DNA from: CAVQBC01 sp963848415
GTDB lineage: Bacteria > Actinomycetota > Thermoleophilia > Solirubrobacterales > Solirubrobacteraceae
Length of the DNA: 64,000 nucleotides
Direction of reading: 5' to 3'
Assembly (NCBI GenBank): GCA_963848415.1
Contig: CAWKDN010000003.1
Span: 124,001 to 188,000, forward strand
Positions 26,778-35,817 of this stretch are shown in pieces. The notes beneath the pieces are model-generated. The model saw nothing but the letters and a program-made list of their open reading frames with translations, was not told the origin of the DNA and did not search any database. The translations under genes were made by a program, and so were the position numbers. Numbering within the stretch: the first letter of the stretch is position 1; every line of letters begins with the position of its first letter.

Positions 26778-27899
26778 TTGTCCACGCTCCTGCAGACCGA
26801 CCAGCTGCACCTCGCCCGGGCGATCGAGCTCGCGCAGGGCGGCCGCGGGCGGGTCAGCCCGAATCCGCTGGTCGGCGCGGTCGTCGCCCGCGACGCCGAC
26901 GTGCTGGGGGAGGGCTTCCACACCGCCTACGGCCGCCTGCACGCCGAGCGCGAGGCGCTGGCCGCCTGCGCGGGGGCCGACGTCGCCGGCGCCACCCTGT
27001 ACGTGTCGCTGGAGCCCTGCTGCCACCACGGCCAGACGCCGCCGTGCACCGAGGCGATCCTCGAGGCGGGCGTCGCCCGCGTCGTGGTCGGCTCCGACGA
27101 CCCGACCGTGAAGGCCTCCGGGCGCGGGCTGGGCATCCTGCGCGACGAGGGCGTGGAGGTCGTGGTCGCCGAGGGCGAGCTGGCCGCCGAGGCGCGCCTG
27201 CTCAACCAGCCCTTCCGCAAGCACGCCCGCTCCGGCCGGCCGCACGTCCTCTTCAAGTCGGCGATGACGCTCGACGGCAAGGTCGCCACCCACACCGGGG
27301 ACTCCAAGTGGATCTCCGGCGAGGCCTCGCGGGCGCGCTCGCACCACTGGCGCGCCGAGCGCGACGCCGTGGTGGTCGGGATCGGCACCGCGCTGACCGA
27401 CGACCCGCAGCTGACCGCCCGCTACGACGGCGTCGAGCGCCAGCCGCGGCGCGTGGTCTTCGACTCCGAGGCGCGCCTGCCGCTGCGCTCCCAGCTCGTG
27501 GCCGGCGCCGTCGAGCTGCCGCTGACCGTCGTGGTCTCGCGCGCCGCCTCGCGGCTGGCCACCGACGCCCTGGAGGCCGCCGGCGCCGAGGTGATCGTGG
27601 CCACCGGCGCCAACGAGCCCGCGCGGGTGGTCTCCGCGCTCGACCAGCTCGGCGCGCTCGGCGTGACCTCCGTGCTGCTCGAGGGCGGCCCGCACCTGGC
27701 CGGCGCGTTCTTCGACGCCGGCGAGGTCGACGAGGTGCGGCTCTTCCTGGCCCCCGTCGTGCTGGGCGGCTCGACCGCCCGCGACCCGCTGGAGGGCGAG
27801 GGGGCCGAGCGCATCGCGGAGGCGACGCGCGCCCTGAGCCTGGACGTCGAGCGGATCGGCAGCGACGTGCTGATCTCCGCCCGGCTGAAGGAGTGGTAG
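26778..27899 (+). CDS. ribD: bifunctional riboflavin biosynthesis deaminase/reductase
   Basis: 373 residues. The N-terminal zinc deaminase has VSPNPLVGAVV, HAEREAL and EPCCHHGQTPPC (His, two Cys and the catalytic Glu all present). The C-terminal reductase has KSAMTLDGKVATHTGDSKWI and the NADPH-site LLEGGPHLAGAF. It converts the pyrimidine from GTP cyclohydrolase II in two steps. The start is uncertain: TTG at 26778 gives the normal family N-terminus, while GTG at 26733 would overlap the preceding gene by 13 bp. No ribosome site is convincing at either. First gene of ribD-ribE-ribBA-ribH; no FMN riboswitch is seen. Confidence 0.92.
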   Translation: MSTLLQTDQLHLARAIELAQGGRGRVSPNPLVGAVVARDADVLGEGFHTAYGRLHAEREALAACAGADVAGATLYVSLEPCCHHGQTPPCTEAILEAGVARVVVGSDDPTVKASGRGLGILRDEGVEVVVAEGELAAEARLLNQPFRKHARSGRPHVLFKSAMTLDGKVATHTGDSKWISGEASRARSHHWRAERDAVVVGIGTALTDDPQLTARYDGVERQPRRVVFDSEARLPLRSQLVAGAVELPLTVVVSRAASRLATDALEAAGAEVIVATGANEPARVVSALDQLGALGVTSVLLEGGPHLAGAFFDAGEVDEVRLFLAPVVLGGSTARDPLEGEGAERIAEATRALSLDVERIGSDVLISARLKEW

Positions 27900-27906
27900 G
27901 GGCCAC

Positions 27907-28494
27907 ATGTTCACCGGCCTCGTCGCCGACGTCGGGACCGTCGAAGCGGTGGACGCCACCGCCGGCGGGGTGCGCCTGCGCGTGCGCAGCGCCCTGGCGA
28001 CCGAGCTGGCCGAGGGCGACTCGGTGGCGGTCAACGGCGTCTGCCTGACGGCCACCGAAGTGGGCGACGGCGGCTTCGGCGCCGACGTCGTGCACGAGAC
28101 GCTGCGGCGCTCCTCGCTGGCCGAGGTCGCCGCGGGCGCCGCCGTCAACCTCGAGCTGCCGCTGCGGGCGGCCGACCGCCTCGGCGGCCACGTCGTCCAG
28201 GGTCACGTCGACGGCATGGCGACCGTCGAGGACATCCGCGAGGACGGCTTCGGCAAGGTGATCGAGCTGGCGGTGGCGCCGGCGCTGCTGCGCTACGTCG
28301 TCGAGAAGGGCTCGATCGCGATCGACGGGGTGTCGCTGACCGTGGCGAGCGTCGACGCGGCGGGCTTCACGGTCGCCCTGATCCCCGAGACGCTCGAGCG
28401 CACCACGCTCGGATCCGCCCGGCCGGGTACCCCCGTCAACCTGGAGGTCGACGTGTTGGCCAAGTACGTCGAGAAGCTGGTGTCGGCCTCGTGA
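27907..28494 (+). CDS. ribE: riboflavin synthase alpha chain
   Basis: 195 residues. It joins two lumazines to give riboflavin. Two homologous lumazine-binding halves are visible: MFTGLVADVG, VNGVCLTATEV and GGHVVQGHVDG in the first, and IAIDGVSLTVASVD with IPETLERTTL in the second. The last residues overlap the ribBA start (GTGAG) by 4 bp. The gene lies 7 bp after ribD. Confidence 0.95.
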   Translation: MFTGLVADVGTVEAVDATAGGVRLRVRSALATELAEGDSVAVNGVCLTATEVGDGGFGADVVHETLRRSSLAEVAAGAAVNLELPLRAADRLGGHVVQGHVDGMATVEDIREDGFGKVIELAVAPALLRYVVEKGSIAIDGVSLTVASVDAAGFTVALIPETLERTTLGSARPGTPVNLEVDVLAKYVEKLVSAS

Positions 28495-29798
28495 GCCCGT
28501 TCGCGAGCGTCGAAGACGCCATCGAGGACGTCCGCGCCGGCAAGATGATCGTGGTCTGCGACGACGAGGACCGCGAGAACGAGGGCGACCTCACGATGGC
28601 CGCCCAGTTCGCGACGCCCGAGGCGGTCAACTTCATGGCCAAGCACGGCCGCGGGCTCATCTGCCTCGCGCTCGCGCCCGACCGCTGCGACGAGCTCGGC
28701 CTCGACCTGATGGCGGCCAAGAACGAGTCGCCGTTCGAGACGGCGTTCACCGTCTCGGTCGAGGCGCGCGACGGCGTGACGACGGGCATCTCGGCCGCCG
28801 ACCGCGCGCACACGATCCAGGTCGCGATCGACCCCTCGAGCGTCGCCCGCGACCTCGTGCAACCCGGCCACGTCTTCCCGCTGAAGGCCAAGCCCGGCGG
28901 CGTGCTCGAGCGCACCGGGCAGACCGAGGCCGCGGTCGACCTCGCCCGCCTGGCCGGCCTGAACCCGTCCGGGGTCATCTGCGAGATCCTCAACGACGAC
29001 GGCACGATGGCGCGGGTCCCGGACCTCGAGCGCTACTGCGCCGAGCACGGGCTGAAGATGATCACCGTCGCCGACCTGATCGCCTACCGGCGGCTGCACG
29101 ACAAGCTCATCGAGCGCGTCGTGACCACCCGGCTGCCGACCGGCTTCGGCGAGTTCACCGTCTACGGCTACCGCGCGCTGCTCGACGACAAGCACCACGT
29201 CGCGATGGTCAAGGGCGAAGTGGCCGGCGAGGCCGACGTGCTGGTGCGCGTGCACTCGGAGTGCCTGACCGGCGACGTCTTCCACTCGCTGCGCTGCGAC
29301 TGCGGTCAGCAGCTCGAGTCCGCCCTGGCGATGATCGAGCGCGAGGGGCGCGGCGTGCTGCTCTACCTCGCCCAGGAGGGCCGCGGGATCGGGCTGCTCA
29401 ACAAGCTCAAGGCCTACCGGCTGCAGGACCAGGGGCTCGACACGGTCGACGCCAACCTCGAGCTCGGCCTGCCCGTCGACCTGCGCGACTACGGCATCGG
29501 CGCGCAGATCCTCGTCGACCTCGGGCTCAGCAGCATCCGCATCCTGACCAACAACCCGAAGAAGATCCGCGGCCTGGAGGGCTACGGTCTGTCGGTGACC
29601 GAGCAGGTCCCGATCGTGCATGCCGCAAACCCGCACAACGAGCGCTACCTGCGGGCCAAGCAGGAGCGCCTCGGGCACACCCTGCACCACCAGGGCCTCG
29701 CGCTCGACGAGGAGATGGTCCACTCGGAGCACGAGCACGATCGCGACGCCGCGGGACAGCCGCGGCCGCTGCGCCGGCCCGGGGGCGAGCCGGCGTGA
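28491..29798 (+). CDS. ribBA: bifunctional DHBP synthase / GTP cyclohydrolase II
   Basis: 435 residues. The N-terminal half (about 1-200) is dihydroxybutanone phosphate synthase: CDDEDRENEGDLTMAAQF, HGRGLICLAL, HTIQVAIDP and HVFPLKAKPGGVL. The C-terminal half is GTP cyclohydrolase II with the zinc cysteines in ECLTGDVFHSLRCDCGQQL and EGRGIGLLNKLKAY. It supplies both branches of riboflavin synthesis. GTG start at 28491 overlaps ribE by 4 bp; the end overlaps ribH by 4 bp. A His/Glu-rich tail follows the cyclohydrolase domain. Confidence 0.96.
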   Translation: MSPFASVEDAIEDVRAGKMIVVCDDEDRENEGDLTMAAQFATPEAVNFMAKHGRGLICLALAPDRCDELGLDLMAAKNESPFETAFTVSVEARDGVTTGISAADRAHTIQVAIDPSSVARDLVQPGHVFPLKAKPGGVLERTGQTEAAVDLARLAGLNPSGVICEILNDDGTMARVPDLERYCAEHGLKMITVADLIAYRRLHDKLIERVVTTRLPTGFGEFTVYGYRALLDDKHHVAMVKGEVAGEADVLVRVHSECLTGDVFHSLRCDCGQQLESALAMIEREGRGVLLYLAQEGRGIGLLNKLKAYRLQDQGLDTVDANLELGLPVDLRDYGIGAQILVDLGLSSIRILTNNPKKIRGLEGYGLSVTEQVPIVHAANPHNERYLRAKQERLGHTLHHQGLALDEEMVHSEHEHDRDAAGQPRPLRRPGGEPA

Positions 29799-30244
29799 CG
29801 GGCGGCCTGGCGCCGCGCTCGGCCCGCTACGCGATCGTGGTCGGGCGCTTCTACGAGGACCTGGCCGAGCGCCTCGTCGGGGGTGCCCAGCGCGCCTTCG
29901 GGGCCGCCGGGCCGGAGGCAGACGTCTTCGACGTGCCGGGCGCCTTCGAGCTGCCGGTGGCCGCCTCCTACCTCGCCGCGAGCGGGCGCTACGCCGGCAT
30001 CGCCTGCCTGGGCGCCGTGATCCGGGGGGAGACCGACCACTACGACTACGTCTGCGCCGAGGCCGCGCGCGGCATCCAGGACGTCCAGCTGCGCACCGGC
30101 GTGCCGTGCGGCTTCGGGGTGCTGACCGTGGAGGACATGGACCAGGCGCTGGAGCGCACTGGCGGCGGCACGCGCGACCAGGGCTACCACGCCGCCCAGG
30201 CCGTGCTCGCGCTGGCCGCGCTGCGTGCCGAGCTGCGGCCGTAG
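29795..30244 (+). CDS. ribH: 6,7-dimethyl-8-ribityllumazine synthase
   Basis: 149 residues. It condenses the pyrimidine with dihydroxybutanone phosphate to the lumazine used by RibE; members form pentamers or 60-mer shells. Motifs: ARYAIVVGRFYEDLAERLV, DVPGAFELPVAASYLA, GAVIRGETDHYDYVC (with the catalytic His) and FGVLTVEDMDQAL. GTG start at 29795 inside the ribBA stop. The gene converges on the kinase gene with 16 bp between the stops. Confidence 0.94.
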   Translation: MTGGLAPRSARYAIVVGRFYEDLAERLVGGAQRAFGAAGPEADVFDVPGAFELPVAASYLAASGRYAGIACLGAVIRGETDHYDYVCAEAARGIQDVQLRTGVPCGFGVLTVEDMDQALERTGGGTRDQGYHAAQAVLALAALRAELRP

Positions 30245-30260
30245 TGCCCGCGAGCGAGCC

Positions 30261-31763
30261 TCAGCCCCGCCGGGCCCGCCGCAGCTCCGCCTGCACCTCG
30301 CCGCGCTCGTTGTCGCCGTAGAGCGCGAGGCGCTGCTCGAGGTAGGGGATGCCCTCCTGCTGGCGCCCGGCGCGGCTGAGGCTCGCCCCGAGCTCGAAGA
30401 GGGCGTAGCCGCAGGGGTCCAGGCGGCGGCGGTCGCCGCAGGCCTGGACGGCCTGCCGCGAGAGGTCGATCGCGCGATCGTAGTCGCCGGCCGAGCGGGC
30501 CTGGAAGCCGGCGAGCTGCAGCCGGCGCGCGGCGCTCACCCCGCCGCCACCGCCACCACCGCCACCGCCGCCGCCGCCGCCCTCCGGCGCCGGCGTGGCG
30601 GTGGGCTCCGGGGTCGGCGTGGGGGTCGGGGTCGCGGTCGGCTCGGGTGTCGGGGTCGCCGTGGGCTCCGGCGTGGCGGTCGCGGTCGGGGAGGGCGTCG
30701 GCGTCGGCGTGGGCTCCGGTGAGCGCTCGGCCCGCGCCTCGTCGCGCCCGGCCGGCTGGGGGTCCTCGCCGGAGGTGACGATCAATGCGGCCACCACCGC
30801 CGCCAGCGCGAGCGCGCCGAGGACGCCCAGCAGCGCCCAGCCGCGGCGGCGTCGGCCGCCGGAGACGATCGTGCGCGTCGGGAAGTCCGTGCCGCCGACA
30901 GCGCCCGCGGTGCGGTTGGCCTCGCGTGGCGCCCCGAGCGCGGCCTCGAGGCCCTCGACGAACGCGGACGCGCTGCCCCAGCGCTCCTGCGGCGGCTTGG
31001 CCATCCCGCGGGCGAGCACGCGGTCCACGGCGCGCGGCAGGCCGGGGTCGCGCTCGGAGGCGGGCGGCGGCTCGTCCTCGACGTGCGCGCGCGCCTGCGC
31101 CGCGAAGTGCTCGGCCTGGAAGGGCCGCGCGCCGGTCAGCAGCTCGAAGGCCACGACCGCCAGCGCGTAGCGGTCCGACGCCGGGGTGGCGGGCTCGCCC
31201 ATCGCCTGCTCGGGCGCGAGGTAGGCGGCCGTCCCGAGCACCTGCCCCGTCGCGGTGACCTGCGTCTCCCACGCCAGCCGGGCGATGCCGAAGTCGCCGA
31301 TCGCCAGCCGGTCGCGCTCGTCGAGCAGCAGGTTGGCGGGCTTGACGTCGCGGTGGACGATGCCGGCGGCGTGCGCGGCGTCCAGCCCGGACGCCGCCTC
31401 GCGCAGCCAGCGCAGCGCCCGCGCGTGCGCAATTTGCTCACCGCGCCGCAGCACGTCGGCGACCGCGCCACCGCGCATCAGCTCCATCACCATGAAGGCC
31501 CGCCCGTCGTGCTCGCCGACGTCGTAGATCGTCACCACGTGCGGGTGCGAGGAGAGCCCGGCGACGGCGCGAGCCTCGCGCTCGAAGCGGCTGCGCGCGC
31601 GCACGTCCTCGGACAGGTGGGCGGCGAGCACCTTGACCGCCACGGCGCGATCGAGCAGCTCGTCGTGGGCCTCCCAGACCGCCGCCATCCCGCCGCTGGC
31701 GACGTGGCGGACCACGCGATAGCGCGAGGGCAGGTTGATACGGGCCTGCGAGGCGGGCGACAC
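30261..31763 (-). CDS. membrane Ser/Thr protein kinase with TPR-like sensor
   Basis: 500 residues. Cytoplasmic Hanks-type kinase (about 15-275): ASGGMAAVW loop, Lys44 in AVAVKVL, catalytic HRDVKPAN (137-144), DFG (157-159) and APEQ. It should be active and use ATP. A membrane helix is at 309-330. Outside lie a Pro/Thr/Glu linker (about 350-394), a run of 14 glycines (395-408) and a 90-residue helical region resembling TPR repeats (GDYDRAIDLSRQAVQACGDR, GASLSRAGRQQEGIPYLEQR). It has no PASTA domains, unlike PknB. GTG start at 31763, -10-like TACCGT 6 nt upstream. Divergent from rpmB. Ligand unknown. Confidence 0.93.
   Translation of the reverse strand: MSPASQARINLPSRYRVVRHVASGGMAAVWEAHDELLDRAVAVKVLAAHLSEDVRARSRFEREARAVAGLSSHPHVVTIYDVGEHDGRAFMVMELMRGGAVADVLRRGEQIAHARALRWLREAASGLDAAHAAGIVHRDVKPANLLLDERDRLAIGDFGIARLAWETQVTATGQVLGTAAYLAPEQAMGEPATPASDRYALAVVAFELLTGARPFQAEHFAAQARAHVEDEPPPASERDPGLPRAVDRVLARGMAKPPQERWGSASAFVEGLEAALGAPREANRTAGAVGGTDFPTRTIVSGGRRRRGWALLGVLGALALAAVVAALIVTSGEDPQPAGRDEARAERSPEPTPTPTPSPTATATPEPTATPTPEPTATPTPTPTPEPTATPAPEGGGGGGGGGGGGGGVSAARRLQLAGFQARSAGDYDRAIDLSRQAVQACGDRRRLDPCGYALFELGASLSRAGRQQEGIPYLEQRLALYGDNERGEVQAELRRARRG
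30541..30720 (-). repeat. low-complexity coding repeat in the kinase linker
   Basis: A GCC/CCG triplet run (coding 14 Gly) followed by hexanucleotide-like Pro-Thr codon repeats encoding PTPTPEPTAT-type units. Entirely inside the kinase gene; prone to slippage and likely to vary in length between strains. Confidence 0.8.
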
Positions 31764-31769
31764 CCCTTC

Positions 31770-31775
31770 ACGGTA
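31770..31775 (-). promoter_or_regulatory. -10 element for the kinase gene
   Basis: TACCGT on the minus strand, 6 nt before the GTG at 31763, in the 46-bp divergent gap shared with rpmB. Confidence 0.4.
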
Positions 31776-31793
31776 CCCGTCATCTCCTCGCCC

Positions 31794-31799
31794 TATACT
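31794..31799 (+). promoter_or_regulatory. -10 element for rpmB
   Basis: TATACT, the best -10 match in the window, 10 nt before the rpmB ATG. The transcript should start within a few bases of the start codon. Confidence 0.55.
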
Positions 31800-31809
31800 C
31801 AGCGCCGCG

Positions 31810-31998
31810 ATGGCCCGAATCTGTCACTCCTGCGGCAAGCGCCCGGCCTTCGGCCAGAGCCGCTCGCACTCCATGGTCGCCACCAAGCGGCGCTTCGACG
31901 CGAACCTGCAGAAGGTCCGCATCCGGGAGGGCGGGGCCCCTCAGCGCGTGTACGTCTGCACCCGCTGCCTGAAGGCCGGCAAGGTCACCAAGGCCTAG
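31810..31998 (+). CDS. rpmB: 50S ribosomal protein L28
   Basis: 62 residues. MARICHSCGKRPAFGQSRSH is the classic N-terminus, and Cys pairs at the start (CHSC) and near the end (VCTRC) make it the zinc-ribbon form. Start ATG at 31810, just after a TATACT hexamer; upstream in-frame codons are not conserved. Followed by the DAK-family gene 61 bp later. Confidence 0.95.
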   Translation: MARICHSCGKRPAFGQSRSHSMVATKRRFDANLQKVRIREGGAPQRVYVCTRCLKAGKVTKA

Positions 31999-32059
31999 GG
32001 TCGATGGGCCCGGCGTCGCGCCGCGGTCACCACTCCCGATCCGGCGCCCGGCGCGGATC

Positions 32060-33706
32060 GTGACCGATCCCAGTCTCGTCCGCTTCCGCGCCGTCGTCGA
32101 GGCCGCCCTGGCGCAGCTCGAGTCGCGCCGCGAGGAGGTCAACGACCTCAACGTCTTCCCGGTCGCCGACGGCGACACGGGCGACAACATGGCGCTCACG
32201 CTGCGGGCGGTGCTCGACGAGCTCGACCAGCTCTCGGCCAAGGGCGGCGACCTCGACGAGATCGGCCGCGACGAGATCGTGGACTCGGTCGCCCGGGCGG
32301 CCCTGCTGGGCGCCCGCGGCAACTCCGGGGTCATCCTCTCCCAGCTGATCCGCGGGGCCGCCGAGGAGCTCGTCTCGCGCCCCGGCGAGCTGGTGGACCC
32401 GGTGCTCGTCGGCGCCGCCATGGCGCGCGCCGCCGAGCGCGCCTACGGCTCCGTGCGCGACCCCGCCGAGGGCACGATCCTCACCGTCGTGCGCGAGATG
32501 GCCCACCGCATGGCCTCGGAGCTCGCCCACATGGAGGAGCCGCGCCTGGTCGACGGCGCGAGCGCCGAGCGCCAGGACGCCCTGATCGCCGACGTGCTCG
32601 AGCCCGCGCTGGAGGCCGGCGAGGTCTCCGTCGAGCGCGGTCCGCAGCTGCTCTCGGTCCTGCGCGAGGCGGGCGTGGTGGACGCGGGCGGCTACGGGCT
32701 GACCGTGATGCTCGCCGGCGTGCTCGGCGCGCTGCGCGGTGAGCCGCCGCGCGAGCTCGCCCACCACGCGCCGGCCCGCATCAGCCACCCCCAGCACGAG
32801 TCGAGCACCTTCCGCTTCTGCACCAACTTCGCGGTCACCGGCAGCGGGCTGGACCCCGAGCGCTGGCGTGAGCCGCTCGAGCGCCTCGGCGACTCGGTGC
32901 TGGTCGTCGGCGACGCCAGCACGGTGAAGGTCCACCTGCACACCGACGCGCCAGAGGACGCGGCGAGCCTCTTCGCCGGCACCGGCGAGGTCTCGCGGCT
33001 CGACGTCGCCGACATGCACGAGCAGATCCGGGACCGTGCCGAGCGCCTCGCCGGCGAGCAGCCCTTCGCCACCTGCGGCGTGCTGGCGGTCGTCGCGGGA
33101 GAGGGGATGGCCGGGCTGTTCTCCGGCCTCGGCGCCACGCCGCTCGGCGGCGGCGCGACGCTGAACCCGTCGACCTACGAGCTGCTCGCCGGCATCCACG
33201 CGGTGCCCGCCGAGGAGGTGGTCGTGCTGCCGAACTCCGCCAACGTCCTGATGGCCGCCGAGCGCGCCGCCGAGCTGTCGGACAAGACGGTGCGGGTGGT
33301 GCCCTCGCGCTCGCAGCAGGGCGGGCTGGCCGCCGCGCTCGCGCTCGATCCCGCTCGCGGCGCGCAGGACAACGCCGCGGCGATGGCCGAGGCCCTCGAC
33401 CACGTCCGCACCGGCTCGGTCGCCGAGGCCGCCCGCGACGACGCCGAGGGCACGCCGGCCCGCTTCCTGCGCGGCGAGGCGGTCGGCTTCGTGGAGGATC
33501 GCCTGGTGGCCTGGGGCGAGCCGGCGGCCACCCTGGAGTCGGTGCTCGGCAACCTGGCCGGCGAGGCCGAGCTGGTCACGCTGATCACCGGGCGCGACGC
33601 GCCGCTCGCGCCGGCGGCCGCCGCCGCCCTGGCGCCCGAGGGCGTCGAGGTCGAGGTCTCCGACGGCGGGCAGCCGAGCTACTGGTGGCTGATCGCGGCC
33701 GAGTAG
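32060..33706 (+). CDS. DAK phosphatase / fatty acid kinase A-like protein
   Basis: 548 residues. The N-terminal DhaL-type ATP-binding domain has NVFPVADGDTGDNMALTL (Mg-binding aspartates) and ALLGARGNSGVILSQL. The middle and C-terminal domains are of the FakA/YloV type (NPSTYELLAGIHAV, VVLPNSANVLMAAERAAE). With FakB partners, FakA phosphorylates exogenous fatty acids; that the same holds here is inferred. The position between rpmB and recG is the usual place for this gene. GTG start at 32060; the stop shares one base with the recG GTG. Confidence 0.9.
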   Translation: MTDPSLVRFRAVVEAALAQLESRREEVNDLNVFPVADGDTGDNMALTLRAVLDELDQLSAKGGDLDEIGRDEIVDSVARAALLGARGNSGVILSQLIRGAAEELVSRPGELVDPVLVGAAMARAAERAYGSVRDPAEGTILTVVREMAHRMASELAHMEEPRLVDGASAERQDALIADVLEPALEAGEVSVERGPQLLSVLREAGVVDAGGYGLTVMLAGVLGALRGEPPRELAHHAPARISHPQHESSTFRFCTNFAVTGSGLDPERWREPLERLGDSVLVVGDASTVKVHLHTDAPEDAASLFAGTGEVSRLDVADMHEQIRDRAERLAGEQPFATCGVLAVVAGEGMAGLFSGLGATPLGGGATLNPSTYELLAGIHAVPAEEVVVLPNSANVLMAAERAAELSDKTVRVVPSRSQQGGLAAALALDPARGAQDNAAAMAEALDHVRTGSVAEAARDDAEGTPARFLRGEAVGFVEDRLVAWGEPAATLESVLGNLAGEAELVTLITGRDAPLAPAAAAALAPEGVEVEVSDGGQPSYWWLIAAE

Positions 33707-35817
33707 TGCCGCCGACCGCCTTCGCCGGCCGCGAGCCGCTCACCGCCGCCGAGCTCAAGGCCGACGGCGGGCCGCCCCGCTCGCCGCGGCCGTCGGTGCT
33801 CGCCGAGCCGCTGTCGGTCTCGCCGGCGCCGGCCGCCCGCGGCGCCGAGCGACTCGGCCTGCAGACGGTCGGCGACCTGCTCGAGCACCTGCCGCGCGAT
33901 CGCGGCGAGGCCCGCACCGTGTCCGAGCTCGCCCCGGGCGAGATCGCCACCGTCGTCGTCGAGGTGCGCTCGATCACCAGCCGCCCGGTGCGCCGGCGCG
34001 GGATGCGCCCGCTCGTCGAGGCGGTGGTCGCCGACTCCACGGGTGTGATGAAGGCCACCTTCTTCAACCAGCCGTGGCTGCAGCGCAAGTACGCCCCCGG
34101 CACGCGGCTGGTGCTCAACGGCAAGCACGAGGCGCGCAACCGCTTCCGCGTGCAGGCGCACGCACCGACCGCCCAGGCGATCGGGGCGGGCGGCGAGATC
34201 GCCACCTACCCGGCCACCGAGGGCCTCTCCTCGACGCAGATCCTCGCGCTCGTGCGCGAGCACGCCGCCGCCTTCGGGGCGGCGATCGAGCCGCTCCCGG
34301 CGCGCCTGCGGACCGCGGAGCGCCTCCCGGACCGCGCCGCGGCGCTGCAAGCGGCCCACTTCGGCGACCACGAGGGCGGTCGCCGCCGGCTCGCCTTCGA
34401 GGAGCTGCTGGTCCTGCAGGTCGCCCTGTTGCGCCGGCGCGCCGCCCGCCGCGCCGGCGCGAGCGCCGAGCCGCTGGCCGCCGCGCCCGACCTGACCGCC
34501 CGCTGGCTCGCCGAGACGCTGCCCTTCGCGCCCACCTCCGACCAGCGACGGGCGATGGCGGCCGTCGACGACGACCTCGCCTCCGAGCGCCCGATGCAGC
34601 GCCTGCTGATGGGCGAGGTCGGCTCGGGCAAGACCGTCGTGGCGCTCTACGCCATGCTGCGGGCCGTCGAGCACGGCGCCCAGGCCGTCCTGATGGCTCC
34701 TACCGAGACGCTCGCCGAGCAGCACTACGCCACGCTGCAACGCCTGTTGCCCGAGGCGATGCTCGCCACCGCGCTGCTCACCGGCTCCACCCCGGCTGGG
34801 CGGCGCACCGACATCCTGGGCAAGCTCGCGACCGGCGAGCTGCAACTGCTGGTCGGCACGCACGCGCTGATCGAGCCGGGTGTGGCCTTCGAGCGCCTCG
34901 CGGTCGTGGTGGTCGACGAGCAGCACCGCTTCGGCGTCAACCAGCGCCGCGCGCTGGACCGCAAGGCGCCCGCCGGGCTCTCCCCGCACGTGCTGCACAT
35001 GACCGCGACGCCGATCCCGCGCACGCTCGCCCTGACCGCCTACGGCGACCTCGACGTGACCGTCCTGCGCGAGCTGCCCGCCGGCCGCCGGCCGATCGTC
35101 ACCCACGTCGCCACCTCCGAGCGCGAGCGCGAGCGCGCCTACGAGCGCATGCGCGAGGAGCTGCGCGCCGGGCGCCAGGCGTTCGTCGTCTGCCCGCTGG
35201 TCGAGGAGTCAGAAGCGCTGCAGGCGCGCGCGGCGACGGAGGAGTTCGAGCGCCTCGCCCGCACCGAGCTGCGCGACTTCCGCGTCGTGCTGCTGCACGG
35301 CCAGATGCGCCCGCGCGAGAAGCAGGCCGCGATGGCGGGCTTCGCCGCCGGCGGGGCCGACGTGCTGGTGGCCACCTCGGTGATCGAGGTCGGCATCGAC
35401 GTCGCGAACGCCTCGGTGATGCTTGTCGAGAACGCCGAGCGCTACGGGATCTCCCAGCTGCACCAGCTGCGCGGCCGCATCGGCCGCGGCCCGCACGAGT
35501 CGCTGTGCCTGCTCTTCGGCCCGCGCGAGTCGGCCCGGCTGCGCGCGCTCGCCCGCCACCGCGACGGCTTCAAGCTGGCCGAGATCGACCTCGAGCTGCG
35601 CGGGGAGGGGGAGATGCTCGGCACGCGGCAGTCCGGGCTCGCCCAGTTCTCCGTCGCCCGGCTGCCCGAGGACGCCGAGCTGCTCGACCGCGCCCGCGCG
35701 GCGGCCGCGGCGCTGCTGGCGGCCGACCCGCCGCTGGCCGAGCCCGAGCACGTGCTGCTCGAGGACGCCGTCCAGGCGGCCTACGGGGCCCAGGCGCTCG
35801 AGCCGATCCCGGCGTGA
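33706..35817 (+). CDS. recG: ATP-dependent DNA helicase RecG
   Basis: 703 residues. It reverses stalled forks and branch-migrates recombination intermediates. The N-terminal wedge/OB domain (about 40-200) is followed by helicase motif I MGEVGSGKTVVA, Ia MAPTETLAEQHY, II VVDEQHRFG (DEQH), III MTATPIPRTLA, and the family motifs V/VI with VATSVIEVGIDV and QLRGRIGRG. A C-terminal RecG tail is present (KLAEIDLELRGEGEMLGTRQ). GTG start at 33706 shares a base with the upstream stop. It overlaps rsmD by 4 bp. Confidence 0.96.
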   Translation: MPPTAFAGREPLTAAELKADGGPPRSPRPSVLAEPLSVSPAPAARGAERLGLQTVGDLLEHLPRDRGEARTVSELAPGEIATVVVEVRSITSRPVRRRGMRPLVEAVVADSTGVMKATFFNQPWLQRKYAPGTRLVLNGKHEARNRFRVQAHAPTAQAIGAGGEIATYPATEGLSSTQILALVREHAAAFGAAIEPLPARLRTAERLPDRAAALQAAHFGDHEGGRRRLAFEELLVLQVALLRRRAARRAGASAEPLAAAPDLTARWLAETLPFAPTSDQRRAMAAVDDDLASERPMQRLLMGEVGSGKTVVALYAMLRAVEHGAQAVLMAPTETLAEQHYATLQRLLPEAMLATALLTGSTPAGRRTDILGKLATGELQLLVGTHALIEPGVAFERLAVVVVDEQHRFGVNQRRALDRKAPAGLSPHVLHMTATPIPRTLALTAYGDLDVTVLRELPAGRRPIVTHVATSERERERAYERMREELRAGRQAFVVCPLVEESEALQARAATEEFERLARTELRDFRVVLLHGQMRPREKQAAMAGFAAGGADVLVATSVIEVGIDVANASVMLVENAERYGISQLHQLRGRIGRGPHESLCLLFGPRESARLRALARHRDGFKLAEIDLELRGEGEMLGTRQSGLAQFSVARLPEDAELLDRARAAAAALLAADPPLAEPEHVLLEDAVQAAYGAQALEPIPA

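Noticed and set aside
26746..26800. FMN riboswitch or TTGACA promoter before ribD
   Set aside because: The gap is too short and lacks FMN-element conserved sequences. TTGACA at 26770-26775 has no -10 at a correct distance upstream of the likely start.
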